DNA from: Meloidogyne chitwoodi
Lineage: Eukaryota; Nematoda; Chromadorea; Rhabditida; Meloidogynidae
NCBI GenBank assembly: GCA_015183035.1
Contig: JACZZP010000001.1
Coordinates: 2,356,001 to 2,420,000, forward strand
DNA: 64,000 nt
Direction of reading: 5' to 3'
The translations under genes were made by a program, and so were the position numbers. The notes under the pieces are model-generated. The model did no database searches. It was not told the DNA's origin and saw only the letters and a list, made by a program, of their open reading frames with translations. Below, piece by piece: positions 22,681 through 35,800 of the stretch (positions are counted from its first letter, which is position 1; the number at the start of each line of letters is the position of its first letter).

Positions 22681-25600
22681 ATGCGCAGCATAAAAGAATT
22701 AAGTCAATGGCTTGATGCCTGTGGATTAAACCAAAACCCTTGGGCTTCTGATCCTGCTGATTGGGCAACTTTACTAAATTTATTAACTCGATTATTACAT
22801 TCTACATTGGAACAAAGGTTTTCTTCTTTTTTTTTAATTTTGGGAAGATTAAACCTTTACAAATTTTTTAAGGATTAATGCTGAAGAAGAGAAAAAACAA
22901 AAAGAAGCAATAAAAACTAATGAAAATTTAGAGGATGAAGAAATTAGTGAAAAAGAAGAATCTGAATCAGCCTCACGTCCTGAGGAAGAAGAAGACAAGC
23001 AAAAATTATTAAGAAGTCCTTCTTTAGCATATCCAGGCACTCAATTGCCTTTTCAAGAGGTTATTTTTTTAAGGGGAATTAAAAATTAAAAAAATCTTTT
23101 TTTAAAGACTCTAGAGCTAGCAGAAAGAGTGTTAGGAGTTCCTCAATTTACTGTGATTGCTGATATGAAAAAAAGTTTATCAGAAGATCAATTGGCACTT
23201 TTTGTTTCCTTTTGTGTTTTAAAATATTCAGTAGAACATGTTGATACTAGTTGGGAATTTTCTTTAAAATATTAAAAAAAATCAATTTTAGAGCCAATAC
23301 ATGATTTTCAATTTACTTTTCGTATTTATTTTAATATGGATTTGGATGGAAGTAAAAGAGAATGTATTGCCTGTGGTAATTATGTTCACTTGATTGAAAG
23401 GTTTTTTTTTAATTTTAATATAAATTATTTATTTTATATGTTTAAGAGTAATATTAATTGGTCGTATTTGGCATAGAGCATGTCTAAAATGTTCATTATG
23501 CGGAAGACAACTTTATCGAGGTTTTCTTTTCATTTAAACTCAAAATTAATTAAAAAAGGTGCTTTTTATATGCTTCATTTTTCCAATGCTTCAGTTCGTT
23601 TGGAATGTGTGGAACACGGGGCTAATGCACTTTTGTTTGGTGATCCTAAAGTATTTTTTTTATTTTTTAATAAAATATTTTTATTATTATTTTTTAGCAT
23701 AGATTAGCATTACCCCCACCTCCATCTTCTCGTTTTTCTTTTATTGGAACAGAAAGTAATTTGTTAAATAAGAGAACCTCTTCATTGCTTTCTTTGTCTT
23801 CACCTCCTCCTAGACCTCCACCTCCACGTTTATCAAGCATTGAAGCAGTAAAAAAGCATAAATTAAACATATCTTCAGAGGAAAACAAACAGGTTTCTTT
23901 AAAAATATTTTTTTAATATTTTAAATATTTTTAAAGGATTCTTCTGCCATAAAAGAGGAAGATGAAAGTATTGAACGAAAGATAGCCTTAGCTGCAGCAG
24001 CTTATCATGATGCTCCTATTCCAAAGCCTCGAATATCGTTGCAAAAGAGTCAACAACAAAATAACGGAGAAAAAACTTGGGAGGTTAATAAAATTAAAAA
24101 ATATTTTTTTTATCAAAGCCCTGAAGAACTAAAAAATCCAGAAAAAAACAAAAACCTATCAGACTAATATCTAACTCATAGTATGTATTTTTTAGTTTTT
24201 TTAAACTTATTATTTTTATTTTTTCACAAAATTCTTTTTTTCTTTTGTAGATATTGGAATATCCTTCTGAATTAAACCCTTTTGGTTCTGATGATGATGA
24301 AGAGGCGGAAGATGATGGAAATCAAGAAAATAAGCCTTTAAATATTAACAAAGAATCTCAAAATGAATTAATTGAAGATAATAATATTTTTAATAATAAA
24401 AATAATGAAGAAGAAAGGCCTGTTTCTGTAATTAATCCATTTGATGATACTGAAGAAGATAATGAAAATGATGAAAAAGAAAAGAAAAAGGAGGGAATTA
24501 AAGAAATGACAGATTCTTTATCTAGGTTTGGAAATTTTAAAATAATAAATAAATAATCGAAATTAAATTAAAATTCAAAAAACCAACGTTTTGAGGTTAC
24601 TTTTAGTTCCTAACTGTTCCTTTATATTTTCTGAAACAGTCGGCATTGAACTATTTATTTCCAAAAATTTTCTAAGGGAATCTTTAGAACTTGAATGTTC
24701 GTAAATAATTGAAAATTAAATTTTCTTTTTTTTTAATATATTATTTAGTTCTTTAAAACCAATTAACGAAGAAGAAGTTACAAAACAACAAGAAAAAAGG
24801 CCTCAATCATTAATTAATCCTTTTGATAAAACTGATGATGATGAAGGAGAATCTTGTAAAGAATATTTAACAGATAACTCTCAAAAACGTTCTCCTCCAT
24901 CTCTTCCGCCTTCTATTCCTTGTTCTTCTATTCTTTCTTCTACTAATAAACCTCAACAACGTCCAGTTAGTGAAATTATTTCTTCTTCAAATAATAGTTG
25001 TGAAACATTTATTCAACAAAATAATCAGACAATTAATTTTTGTGAAAAACCAACGTGTTTCCAAGTTTGTTTTTTTTAATAAAATGAAGAATCTTTATCT
25101 TATACCTCCCCAATTTTTAAAAAAAAAATCTCTAATTTTATCTTCTATCTCCTCTAAATCCTCGTAATAAGACAGAGATTTTACTTAAAATTTAAAATAC
25201 CTAATTTTAAATTTATTTTTTAGTACATTCCCCCGCTTGGACCAATGCCTTATAGAAGTTGTATTGAAGTTAAACATCTTTCTGATAAATTATTACATGT
25301 AAGAGATTTTACAAATTATTAATTAATTATTTCTTTTAAAGGAAGAAGAAAAATCATTGTCAGATCGTTTACATTTGCATGAATTGGACACTAAATTGAG
25401 ACGTTTACATGCACAACTTGATCAGTTAGAAATAACTGGGGAACGTTTAGAAGGTCAAATAATTAGAGAAATGAATAAAGGTTTTCTTTTTTTAAATTTA
25501 TTTTATTTAAATTAATTTAAATAGAAGAACCCCAAATTTGGAGAAAAGGTGGAAAAAGGTTAATTAATGATTATTCCAAATTAATAGAACAAAGATGTTC

Positions 25601-26301
25601 TGCTTTAGCAATGGAAGCTATTCTTGTTAGAAGGTTTTTCTTTCTTTTTTTAATTTTTTAAAATTTATTTTTTAGGTATATGGACGTATTTTTACGTTTA
25701 ATACATTCCCAATTGGATATTCAATTAGAAAATGTTTCTTTAAATGGAGATGGTTTTTTTTAAAAATTTAAAAATTAAAAAAATATTAATTTAAAGGTAA
25801 TAAACAGCAACAATTAAATGAATTGTTAGCCCAACTTTTAAATATTCGAAATGAATTAACTCAACTGGAAAGTAGAGAACATGAAGCAAAAAATGCTGTA
25901 ACTCCAACAACTAGTAATATTAATAAAGGTTTTTTTTATTTTATTTTTTTTTTTAGAAATTAATTGTGTAGATTAAAATTTTTAAATTTCAAAAAAAAAT
26001 TTTTTTCAATTCAATTTGACTTGTAAAAATAATTAAATTTCCAATCGTTTTAAGTATTTATTTTTACCTTTTTTTAGATGAAATTCCAACAAAAAAAGTA
26101 TCAAAAACAAAAAATTTGGTAGAAAAGTTTTCTCCACGTAAAAGTATTTTAAATGAAGAAGAATTAAAAATTAAACAAAATTTAGAATATTTAAATAATA
26201 ATAAACCAACATCTTCTGGAATAATAAAAGAAAAAGAAAAGTCAAAAGGAGGAAGTAAATTGCTAAAAAATACTTTGAAAAACTTAAAAAAGAGTCTCTA
26301 A
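22681..26301 (+). CDS. MICAL-like protein (partial CH, LIM, NPF motifs, bMERB)
   Basis: Starts ATG 22681. An N-terminal segment resembles a calponin-homology domain: WLDACGLNQNPWASDPADWA, then, after an acidic Glu-rich insertion, TLELAERVLGVPQFTVIADM. A LIM-type zinc module follows (RECIACGNYVHLIERV, then WHRACLKCSLCGRQLYR). A Pro-rich linker (PPPPSSRF, SPPPRPPPPR) leads to three NPF motifs each followed by acidic residues (ELNPFGSDDDEE, VINPFDDTEED, LINPFDKTDDD). The C-terminus is helical and charged (EEKSLSDRLHLHELDTKLRR, QLDQLEITGERLEGQII, IWRKGGKRLINDYSKLIE), like the bMERB Rab-binding domain. The order matches MICAL-L1/L2, which link Rab8/Rab10-type GTPases to EHD/RME-1 on recycling endosomes. 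The first CH half is divergent and upstream exons may be missing. Confidence 0.82.
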
Positions 26302-26870
26302 AAAATTAACATTTATTTGTAATTTTAATTTTTTAAGAGAAATTTGGAAAATACTTATTTTTAACGAAAGTTTTATTATCCAAAAATTTTTTTGAGTTTC
26401 TTCTACACTTTTTAAAATTCTTTTGTCATTGTCGACTTTTGAACTACCAAAATTAACAAAATATAATATATCTTTTAACCAAAAACAATTATTTTTTAAT
26501 TTAATTTTTCTTTTCTTACTTTAATAAACAAAATATTTATTATATTAATTTTTTATAATTGTGAAATTATTTTCTTCCATTATTCATTCGTGCGTGTTTT
26601 TCTTTTGTTTTTTTAAATAATTTTCTTATTAATATTGTCTAATAATTAAATTGTAATTTTATTTTAATCTTTTAAAAATATGTGTATTTTTTTTTTTTTG
26701 ATTTGGAGGTCTAGTAATATGATTCTTGCTTAAAATGATGAAATAACTAAATAGTTTTAAAAATACTTTAAAATAAATATTAAAAAAATCTATTTAAGGT
26801 AAAAAAAATTTCTTGTAGTTTGTGGGTGTACAAAAAACTAAAAATTTTAAAATATTTTTTTATAAAAAAT
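26302..26870. other. Convergent 3' spacer between MICAL-like gene and IFT140
   Basis: AT-rich 3' flanking sequence of two convergent genes; no gene or repeat recognised. Confidence 0.5.
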
Positions 26871-29800
26871 CTAAGGAGATTCTGCATCAATATGTCTTCT
26901 TAATGAATGGCTAAATTCCACAGTATCGTCAGTTTCTTTTAAATTTCCTTCATTTTCTTCATTCTTTGATTTTTGTGTTGCACTTTTTAAACGAGGTACT
27001 CCAACTTGGTCACAGATTTGGTCAAGAATATTTTTATTTAAATATTGTTTAATATCTATTCTTGGACGTGAACGTTGTTCGCAATGTTCTATTAAACTCC
27101 AGGCCTTTAAAAATTAATTTTATAAATAAATTGTAACTTTTATTTAAATTAGGAAAGTAATACCCCATTTATTGCAATAAAATATTTTATTTTCAATTTT
27201 GGACGTAAAATTTTATTGCGAATAAATGGGGCGTTTACTTCAACTGACTTTTATTGGGTCCTGACATTTCGTCAAAAAAAATTGCACGACATTTCGCCAA
27301 TACGGCATAAAAAACTGCATTTCGTTTACCCGAGCTCACGATTTTTTGCCGTAGAGACGAAATGTCGTGCAATTTTGTTCGACGAAATGTCTGGACACGT
27401 TTAAAATTATTTTTATTTTTTTAACCTTTCTAAAATTATTTCTTTTAACATTATGTCCAATTAAAATTGAATAAATATCGCCTAATCGGACAATAGAGTC
27501 AATATCTGATTTTTCAGAAAATTCACCCAATTGTCGCATAGATTCTCCTGGATCTTTTTCATATAATCTTTTTTTAAAAAATAAATTTAAATTAAATTAA
27601 AAAAACATTTTAATATCCAAAAATTGTTGAATAGTTCCCAAAATTTCTCTTAATTGTTCTTGTCTTTCTGTTAAATAATATTGTTGTTTAGAATTATTTT
27701 TATCTATTTTTTTATTTAAACAACGTATAGCTTCAGAATACGCAGCTGCTGCTTTTTCGTAATCATGATATTCTTCTATTTCTACCTTAAAAAATTTTTT
27801 TTAAATTGTTCCTTTTATTTATCAATAAAAGTGCAAAAAACCGCTTTTACTCATAACTAATATTTATAATATAGAAGAGCAAAATTGCAAATTCTTAGAA
27901 ACTGGTTTTACTTTCTATAAATGTTTTAAATAATTTATTATGTTGTGGTAATGTAGCAACGGTGGTTCAGTGGTAGAATGCTCGCCTGCCATTTAGAAAT
28001 TAATAAAAACAAAAAAGCAGAACGCGGGCGGCCCGGGTTCGATTCCCGGCCGTTGCAAATTTTTTTTCTTTGAATTTAATTTATATTTCCTAAAAAAGTA
28101 ATAGTGCATAAAATCGTAAACTATTTACCTGTGCACATGCTTCATAAAAATTAGCAAGTAAATCAACAGCTCCACCCTTTAAATAAAAAGCTTCAATTTG
28201 TCTCATTAATTGAGCATTTTCTTTCCAATTTAATTTTTGTAAATAATTACCGGCCATTCTATAAATATCTTTATCTCTTGCTGTATTTGCATAAAGTATT
28301 ACTTTTTGAGTATCTCCAGATTTTAATAAAGCACGCATTGCCTTTAAATTTTATTTAAATTTAATTTAAATAAAATTATTTAAATAATTAATTTAATTTT
28401 ACTTCTAATTTATTTCCAGATTGAGTAAATTTTTTTGCTGCAAAATAATAATTGCTTTGCTGAAGACAACATCGTGCTATTTGTTCAAGTAGATTTGAAC
28501 GTTCTTTTGATGGAAGATTTTCTAAAAAAAATTTTTATACTTATTGAGATTTGTTCCTATCAAGTAAAATGTCATTCGAAAGAGCTCAGAAAGCTGAATC
28601 GAACAAGGGGTGTGAGAACTCTAATCATCAAATATGAGCTAAGATATAGACCCCTGAAAATCAAAAAACAAAAGGGGGGACCAAGCTCTTTTAAGTGATT
28701 ACCGCGGCTGCAGTGAGGTTTTCCACTAATAAAATATTAAAAAAAAATATTTTATTAATAATATTTACCCAAATTGTTTGGTGTAAGTAAATTATCCAAT
28801 TCATCAGTTATAATAACATTCTTTTTTAAACATAATTGTATAGCTTCTGTATACTTAATTAAAAAAATATTTTTTTTAAATTTAATTTAAATACTTTTTT
28901 TGCATAAACTAAAAGTTGAACGGCTATTCTGTCCTGTTGATTTGAAGAAAAAAATTCAGCAGCTCTTGTTAGCACTGTTGGATTAGATTTTTCATTTAAT
29001 TCGTGAGCAATTAAATCTAATGCACCGAACTGTCCAGTTCTTTAATTTTTAAAAATTTATTTTTTATTTTTTTTAAATTAAATAAAATTACTTGCAAGCA
29101 TAATCCAAAGCACTACCAACCATTCCAGCCTTTTATTTAATTTAATTTAAAAATAAATAAATTAATAAAAAAGTTTTAATGTTTGAGCTACTCTTAGGGC
29201 TAATGCCTATCAAAATTTAAAGCTTAACCAAAGTTTAACCAAAAATCTTGAAATTTAGTATGAATATCCTTAATAGTGTTAACTAAATTCTCCATAAATA
29301 TCAAAATTTTTGATTCCAGACAACTCAAGTTATGGGCAAAAAATTAAAAAAAATTGACTTTTTACTCAAATTTTCAGACATTTTTGTCCATAACTAAAAA
29401 AATATTTAATCAAAAATTCTGAAATTTTAAACAAATTTAGTTAAGACTCTTAAAGATATTTTTGCAAAATTTCAAGTCTCTATGTTATCTTTTGTCTATT
29501 CTACAAGCGCGCAACGTAACGTTGCCGCGCCCATACGTCTAGGCTAGTCTAGGCTTAGGTTTAAATTTTTTTTAATTTTTTTTCTCACTTTATGATAAAG
29601 CATAACAGTTTTATCCGCATGTCCAGACAAATTTTTATAATATTCTGCAGCTTCGGCTAATTCAGACCCTCCAGCCATTAATGCCAAATTTGCAATTTTA
29701 TCGACCATATTATTTTCTTTTGCTAAACGAATAGCACTAGAATATGCCCCTGCTTGTGTAAAAAATTGTACAGCTTTAGTAAAATCTGATTTTGTTTCAA

Positions 29801-32800
29801 ATTGCATTGCTAAGTGAAAAGCTGCTGCTCTATTGCCTGACTGATTTGTTAGGAGAATTGCCTGAAATATAATAAACAGTTGAATCTCGTTATAAGGACA
29901 CCCCTGGATATAAGGACACAAAGAGGTTATAAGGGACATTTCTGACCTTTTAACAAATTTTACCTCACAAAACAACAAAAATCCCGTTATAAGGACACCC
30001 CAAAATTGGTGTTCTTATAACGAGAGTTAACAGTATTTTTAATAAAATATTAAAATTAATTTAAAATAAAGAAATTCCACCTCCTGAAATTGTCCATTAT
30101 GACAAAATATACGAACAACAGAAAGATAATCTTTTGCATTTTGATAAAAATTTTTTGCTGTTTCCAAATCTCCAGTACTTTCTACAAATTGTGCCCACCA
30201 TTTAAATAATTCACTTTAAATAAAAAAATATTTTTTAAATAAAAAAATATTAAAAAAAAAATAACGGTTCAGCTTTCTTTTTGGTGTAAAATTCTAAAAC
30301 TTTTGGTTCATCACAAAGCATTCTAGGCACATCTGAGTGATGAGTGTTTGCTTTTTCATAACTTTTAATTTATTTTAATTTAATTTTAAAAAAAATTAAA
30401 TAATTTTTTCTTATAAATATAACACTGAAAGAGTCAAAAATTCATTTAAAAAATTTAAAATTAATTTTAAAATTAATTAAAAAAAACAAAAACTTTTCAA
30501 TAGCCTTTTCAAAAGCTCCAACACTTTCCAATTGTTTAGCATAATTATAATGAGTATTTTTTAAATTAATTCTATCATTTTCTTCTACAACAGTAAATGC
30601 TTCTGTCCATTTACCCTGTGCTTGATATATTTTATTAATTTGGTCAAATCGATTAGATTTTTCATAAAGTCGAATTGCTTCTTCCTTTTTTTATAATTTA
30701 AATTAATTAATTATTTTAAATTTACAAGCATTCCAAGTTCAACAGCTAATCTAGCAATTTGTAAATCAGACAATTCTTTTAATTCTATTATTTTTCTAAT
30801 TGCTCTAGATGCTCTAGCATTGCCCATATGACCTAAACAAACACGAGCAACATCTATACGCCTTGTTTTTACACACATTCTAGCCTTTAAATAATTAAAC
30901 TTGAATAAATTTAGAAAACTTAAGTTTTCACCATATGCTCCCATACACTTTCACTGAAATTATAAAAATTATTTGAAGTTTAATTATATTTATGTATATA
31001 CCTATTTATTTTAATAAGCTTAAAAAATAAAATTAGAGAAAATATTTGAAAATATAAAAAAGGTGTTAGACAATAGATGAGGAACCTAATTCTTTTTAAT
31101 GTTTGCGGAAAAGAAATTCAAGGAAAGATTTATTGGAAACAATTCATTTAGAACCCAAAATCCAAAAAATTGTAAACCAACTTCCAAAAAATCCTCATTT
31201 CTGTCATAAATTCCATGCACATATCTACACTTAAAACTCATATGATTTTGATCCTCCCAAAAGGGAGGAATGCGCCGTTCCCGGAGGTAAGTGCAAGACC
31301 GGGCCGACGCGTGGCAGAGCAGAAGCAAGCTTCCAACTCACGCCCTTTTCCAAAAATTGATTAATCTCTTTATCCCGGTAGGGATGTTACGAAGATTAAG
31401 TCGTAAAGAACAGATACTACACTTTGATCTTAGCCAAAAGGATGAATTGATAAATTAACAATTTAAAAAAGAAAGAGAATAATTAGTAAAGAAGAAGAAG
31501 AGAAAAATTAATAATAAAATTAAATATTATTTATTTTTTTAAAATTATTAACATTATTTGAACTGATAAAATTATATTTAAAGTTATAATACAAATATTT
31601 TATTTTGATTAAAATTGTTTAGATTTTTTAAAGTATTTATTTATATAAATTGAAAAAATAATGTTGAAAATATTAAAAATGAGACTAAAAATAAAATATT
31701 AATTTGTGATAATAATTCCTTAATTTCTGAAAATAAAATAAATATTCAGGATATGGATATTGTCATATGGAAAGGAATAAATTTTATTTTTATTGTGGTG
31801 GAGTTGGTTGTTTATTTTTTAATTTTAAAAATAAATAGGTATATCTTCTATAGCTCAACATAGGATTTTTTAAATATTAAAGATTACTAAAAAGATTGCT
31901 TGTAAATATTCCTTATTATCTTTTAATTTTTAAGTTAAAAATAAAAAGTTATTAATATAAGACAAAAATTAAATGAAATAAATTACAAAATTAATTATAA
32001 ATTGATTATCTAAACCTGCATGAAAGGAATTTAATAAATATTTTAAAGTTTCCGACTAAAATACATTTCAACGCCCCTTTAGTTTTAGTCGTTTCAATGC
32101 CATTATTTTAGAGGCAACGATTATACAAGGGGAAAATTGTAGTGGTTAAAAAATAATAAAGAAAAAACCTATGTCAACTTTGGTATCAAATAGGGTCTAT
32201 TATATTAAAAAAGCATTGTATTTTTACTAAAAAAAAAATCAGCAGGTCTTTACCCATTTTTAAAAAAATTTTGACATAGAGAATGATTGTTCAGAAATTT
32301 ATATTGTATTTTTTGCTTTTTTTTTTATATTTTGGCATAACGTATAAATATTAAAATTAGAGAAAAAGAAAAAAATAGTTTTGATACACTGTGGTAAAAC
32401 CCAGATTATAATATTTTAAAATTTTTTTACAGTCATGAATCTTATAAATCCCAGATTTTGGCACCCTTCATTTTTTAATAAATATTTTTTCTTTTGTTTA
32501 AGATTTTAAAAATGGTGTTTAATAGAGAATCAGGTAAGATTGCTAGAGAAAAATTAGAAAATAAACGGACAGTCAAGAGCGGAAATGGAAGGCTTTTTGC
32601 CGAAGGTTTCTTTTTTCATTTTAAATATTTATGTTAAATTTAGAACAATGGAGAATAAAACGATTTGAAAATAGATTGGAAAATGTTGAAAAATTGTTAA
32701 TTGAAAATAGAAGAATGCTTGAAAATGTTGAAAAAAATGAAAATTTAAGAGAATTTAGCGAGGAAATAACAGTATTTTTTAAATATTAAAAACTCTGCTA

Positions 32801-35800
32801 TTAATCACTTCTCTTCTCTTTTCCTTTTGTTTTCCTTGCAGCGGCTTCTCTTATTTTCTTCCTTATCAATCAAAAAAAAAGAGAAAAGAAGTAGCGCCGC
32901 TGCAGGAAAGAAAAGGAAAAGAGAGGTGATCATAAGGGCGTGTAAAGAGTGGAGAAACTGGCGAAGAGGAAATCGAACATTTTTTTTAAAGTTTAAAGTC
33001 TTGTAACTTTTCAATACCTTAACTAGGATACGTAAAAAATTATTCTGTACCTACTCGAAAATCTCTTTCGAATGGTATAAGTTTTGTGAAAATCGGTGAG
33101 TGGCATGTTGTGATGTTCCCTTGTAAGTTGTATTTAAATAGAACATTTATGGGTTACCGTAAATTAAAAAGAAGTTTTTTTAATTAAATCTAAATAAAAC
33201 CCTAATTTTTATACTTTTAAGGAAAAATTAGAAGAATTAATATGTTCTAGAAATTATTCTTTTGAGGAATATTTGATATATGAAATAAGAATAAATGAAG
33301 TGCTAGAACAGCATTTTCAGTTAATTAATGAAATAAATAGTAAAATTGATTTATTGGAAAAGAATTTGGAATTAAATGATGATAATCAAGGAATTATTGA
33401 TAGTGGTATTAATTAGTAAAAATGGTTATATATTTTTTAATTATTTATAGGAGAAACTCTTTCAATTGATGACCCAACATATCAAGTTTTCTTTTTTCGT
33501 TTTAATTTGTTCTCTTTTTCTCAAACGTTTCCTTTTATAGGAAATGAATGAACAATCTTGTTCATATACTGTAGAGAGTGTTTCCTTTGGTGTACAAGAA
33601 TGTTTAGATACAGTTTTTTTGGCTGCTCTTCCAGAGAAAATGCGACAAGAGGTTAGCCAACCCCTACCTCGGCTTGGTTATACAAAAGTTACGTCTTGCT
33701 CTTTTGGCGAATATTCTGCCAATCAAGAGGAACTCGATGTTATTGCAAGTATTGATCCTTCTGTCACACTCGCAGGTTTTTATTTTGGGGTCGCTTTAGT
33801 AGATGGGCCGAGTTCGGATCATGTAATACATATCATTCGATTCCTCTCGAAGAGCTGAGCACGAATACATAAGTTTTATTTCTAGGAAAAATTTTTGGGC
33901 CGAGTTACAGGTCCCCGACAATTGAAAAACTATAGGGGGGAGTAAGCTCATTTTAAAGTAAAAAATTCCAAAATTGAGTTTTTAGCTCATTAGAAAGAGC
34001 TCTTTGAGCCGAGTCGAATGAGACAAAAATCGTCTTGATTGAACGATTTTGAACAAGGTTATGAAGGACCGAAGTTTGCTGGAAACAAGTCAAACTTGGA
34101 CCTATTGGAAGTGTTTTATTACTTCTTCATTTATAGGAAAAAGCATTTGTGTTTATTGCGAAAAATCTTTTAATTGCTTGAAATATAATAGACATTTTAA
34201 CTCGCGTAGTTGTAATATATTTAATTTTTATACTCCACACCATTGGAGTCATCAATTCGAACAAGTGTTAAATGGAGAAGAAGTGGAAACATTAGAATTA
34301 ATTAATTTATTAAGATCACAACAAGGAGAGTATAGGGTATCTTTTTAATATTTTTATTGGTTAAATGAACTTGCGGACCCGAACAAATAAAAAAAAAATA
34401 ATTTAAAAAATAAAATTATATTGCAAAAAATAGATTTGATGACTGAGAGCATTTTTTAAATTAACAAAAAAGTTTTAAATATTAACAATAATTTTACATT
34501 TATTTTATATTCAACCTATTTAAATAAATCTTAAAAAATAATTGGGTCCGCAAATTTTTAACATTTTTTATTTTCCAAAAATTTTCCAAAATTTTCAACT
34601 TTTTTCCAAATTATCGAACATTATTTAACAAATTGCAAGGGAACAAAAAGATCGAATAAAAAATAATAATAAAGAAAATTTAACAATTTTCGATGTGGAG
34701 CAAAAAATATTAATTTTTGAAACGCGTACTCTTTTTTATTGTTCTATATTCTTCTCCTTTTTAGTACACGAAAAACTAGTTCAAGTAGAGAAAAGGAAAA
34801 GTAAGAGATGTTCTCCTTTCTTACATATTCATTTTCTCTTTTTTACTTCTCAGCTGAAATTATACTTTCGATTATTATTTTTTATTTTTAATTAAAAAAA
34901 TTTTTTTTGGGGTTTTTGACCTCTGCTCTTATAGAGCAATAAATTTGAAAAATTTTGGAATTGCCTGACATATTTGCCGGGCTTAAAAAATGTTTTATAG
35001 GTTTACGTTGTTAAAAATTTGGAATCGAGCTTGGAAACAATTGAGGATATTATTTATATAGGAGTTACAAAAGAGCCTCTTAGTGTTAGATTTAGTGATC
35101 ATAAATATTATGGAACTTTTGATGGATATAATATTGCTTATGCAGAGATATTTGGAGATATTTCTGAAGAAATGGCAAAATTTTTTGAGGCTTTGATAAT
35201 ATTTTCCAACATAATTGAAACAAATTTAATTAATAAACGTTACGAATTTCAAAATATTTTGCCAATTCTAAATTTTGATGCAAGTTTCTTGGATAAGGTA
35301 AGTAACTGTTAATTTTTCTAATTTAACCCCTTTAAGCTTTTAAATTTCCATAAAATGGCTGTTAAGTATTTGAAAGACGTATGGTTATTATTACATTGGA
35401 TAAGATTTGAATTAAATAATAAAAGAACGAAACGAATGAAAGATGGACTTTTGATTGAAAGTGCTGATGATATGATTATTGAAAATCCATTTGTATAAAC
35501 AATGGATTTTTTCTATTTTTAATTTGTGAGGTTTTAATAGACGGTAGTTACATAAACTATAGGTAATTTTTAATCGGCAAAGGTGAAGGATGTAATTACC
35601 CCCTTGAGATGAGAAACCGCCAGCGAATAAACGCCTCAGAATGTTCGAGTTTAAAAAAACATTCTTTTGGACATTATTGTAATTACTAACTACTTTTCAA
35701 AATTAAAAAGAAAATACTTTGCCAATCGCTAAAGTATTTTAAACTACTAAAAAAATAATATTTAATATACATCTCCAACTTCAAAATTTTTTTTGCTCAT

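Noticed and set aside
27216..27539. Overlapping frames on both strands (also at 2962-3144, 4388-4600, 18052-18303)
   Set aside because: They run through copies of the ATTTCGTC palindromic repeat, whose symmetry gives frames on both strands.
31086..31328. 80-codon minus frame
   Set aside because: Lies over the 3' part of the U2 snRNA candidate and its flank; the RNA explains the conservation.
35600..35700. Possible spliced-leader RNA (sequence like SL1: GTAATTACCCCCTTGAG)
   Set aside because: The SL1-like word is followed by ATGAG, not a GT splice donor, and no convincing Sm site plus stem-loops follow at the right spacing.
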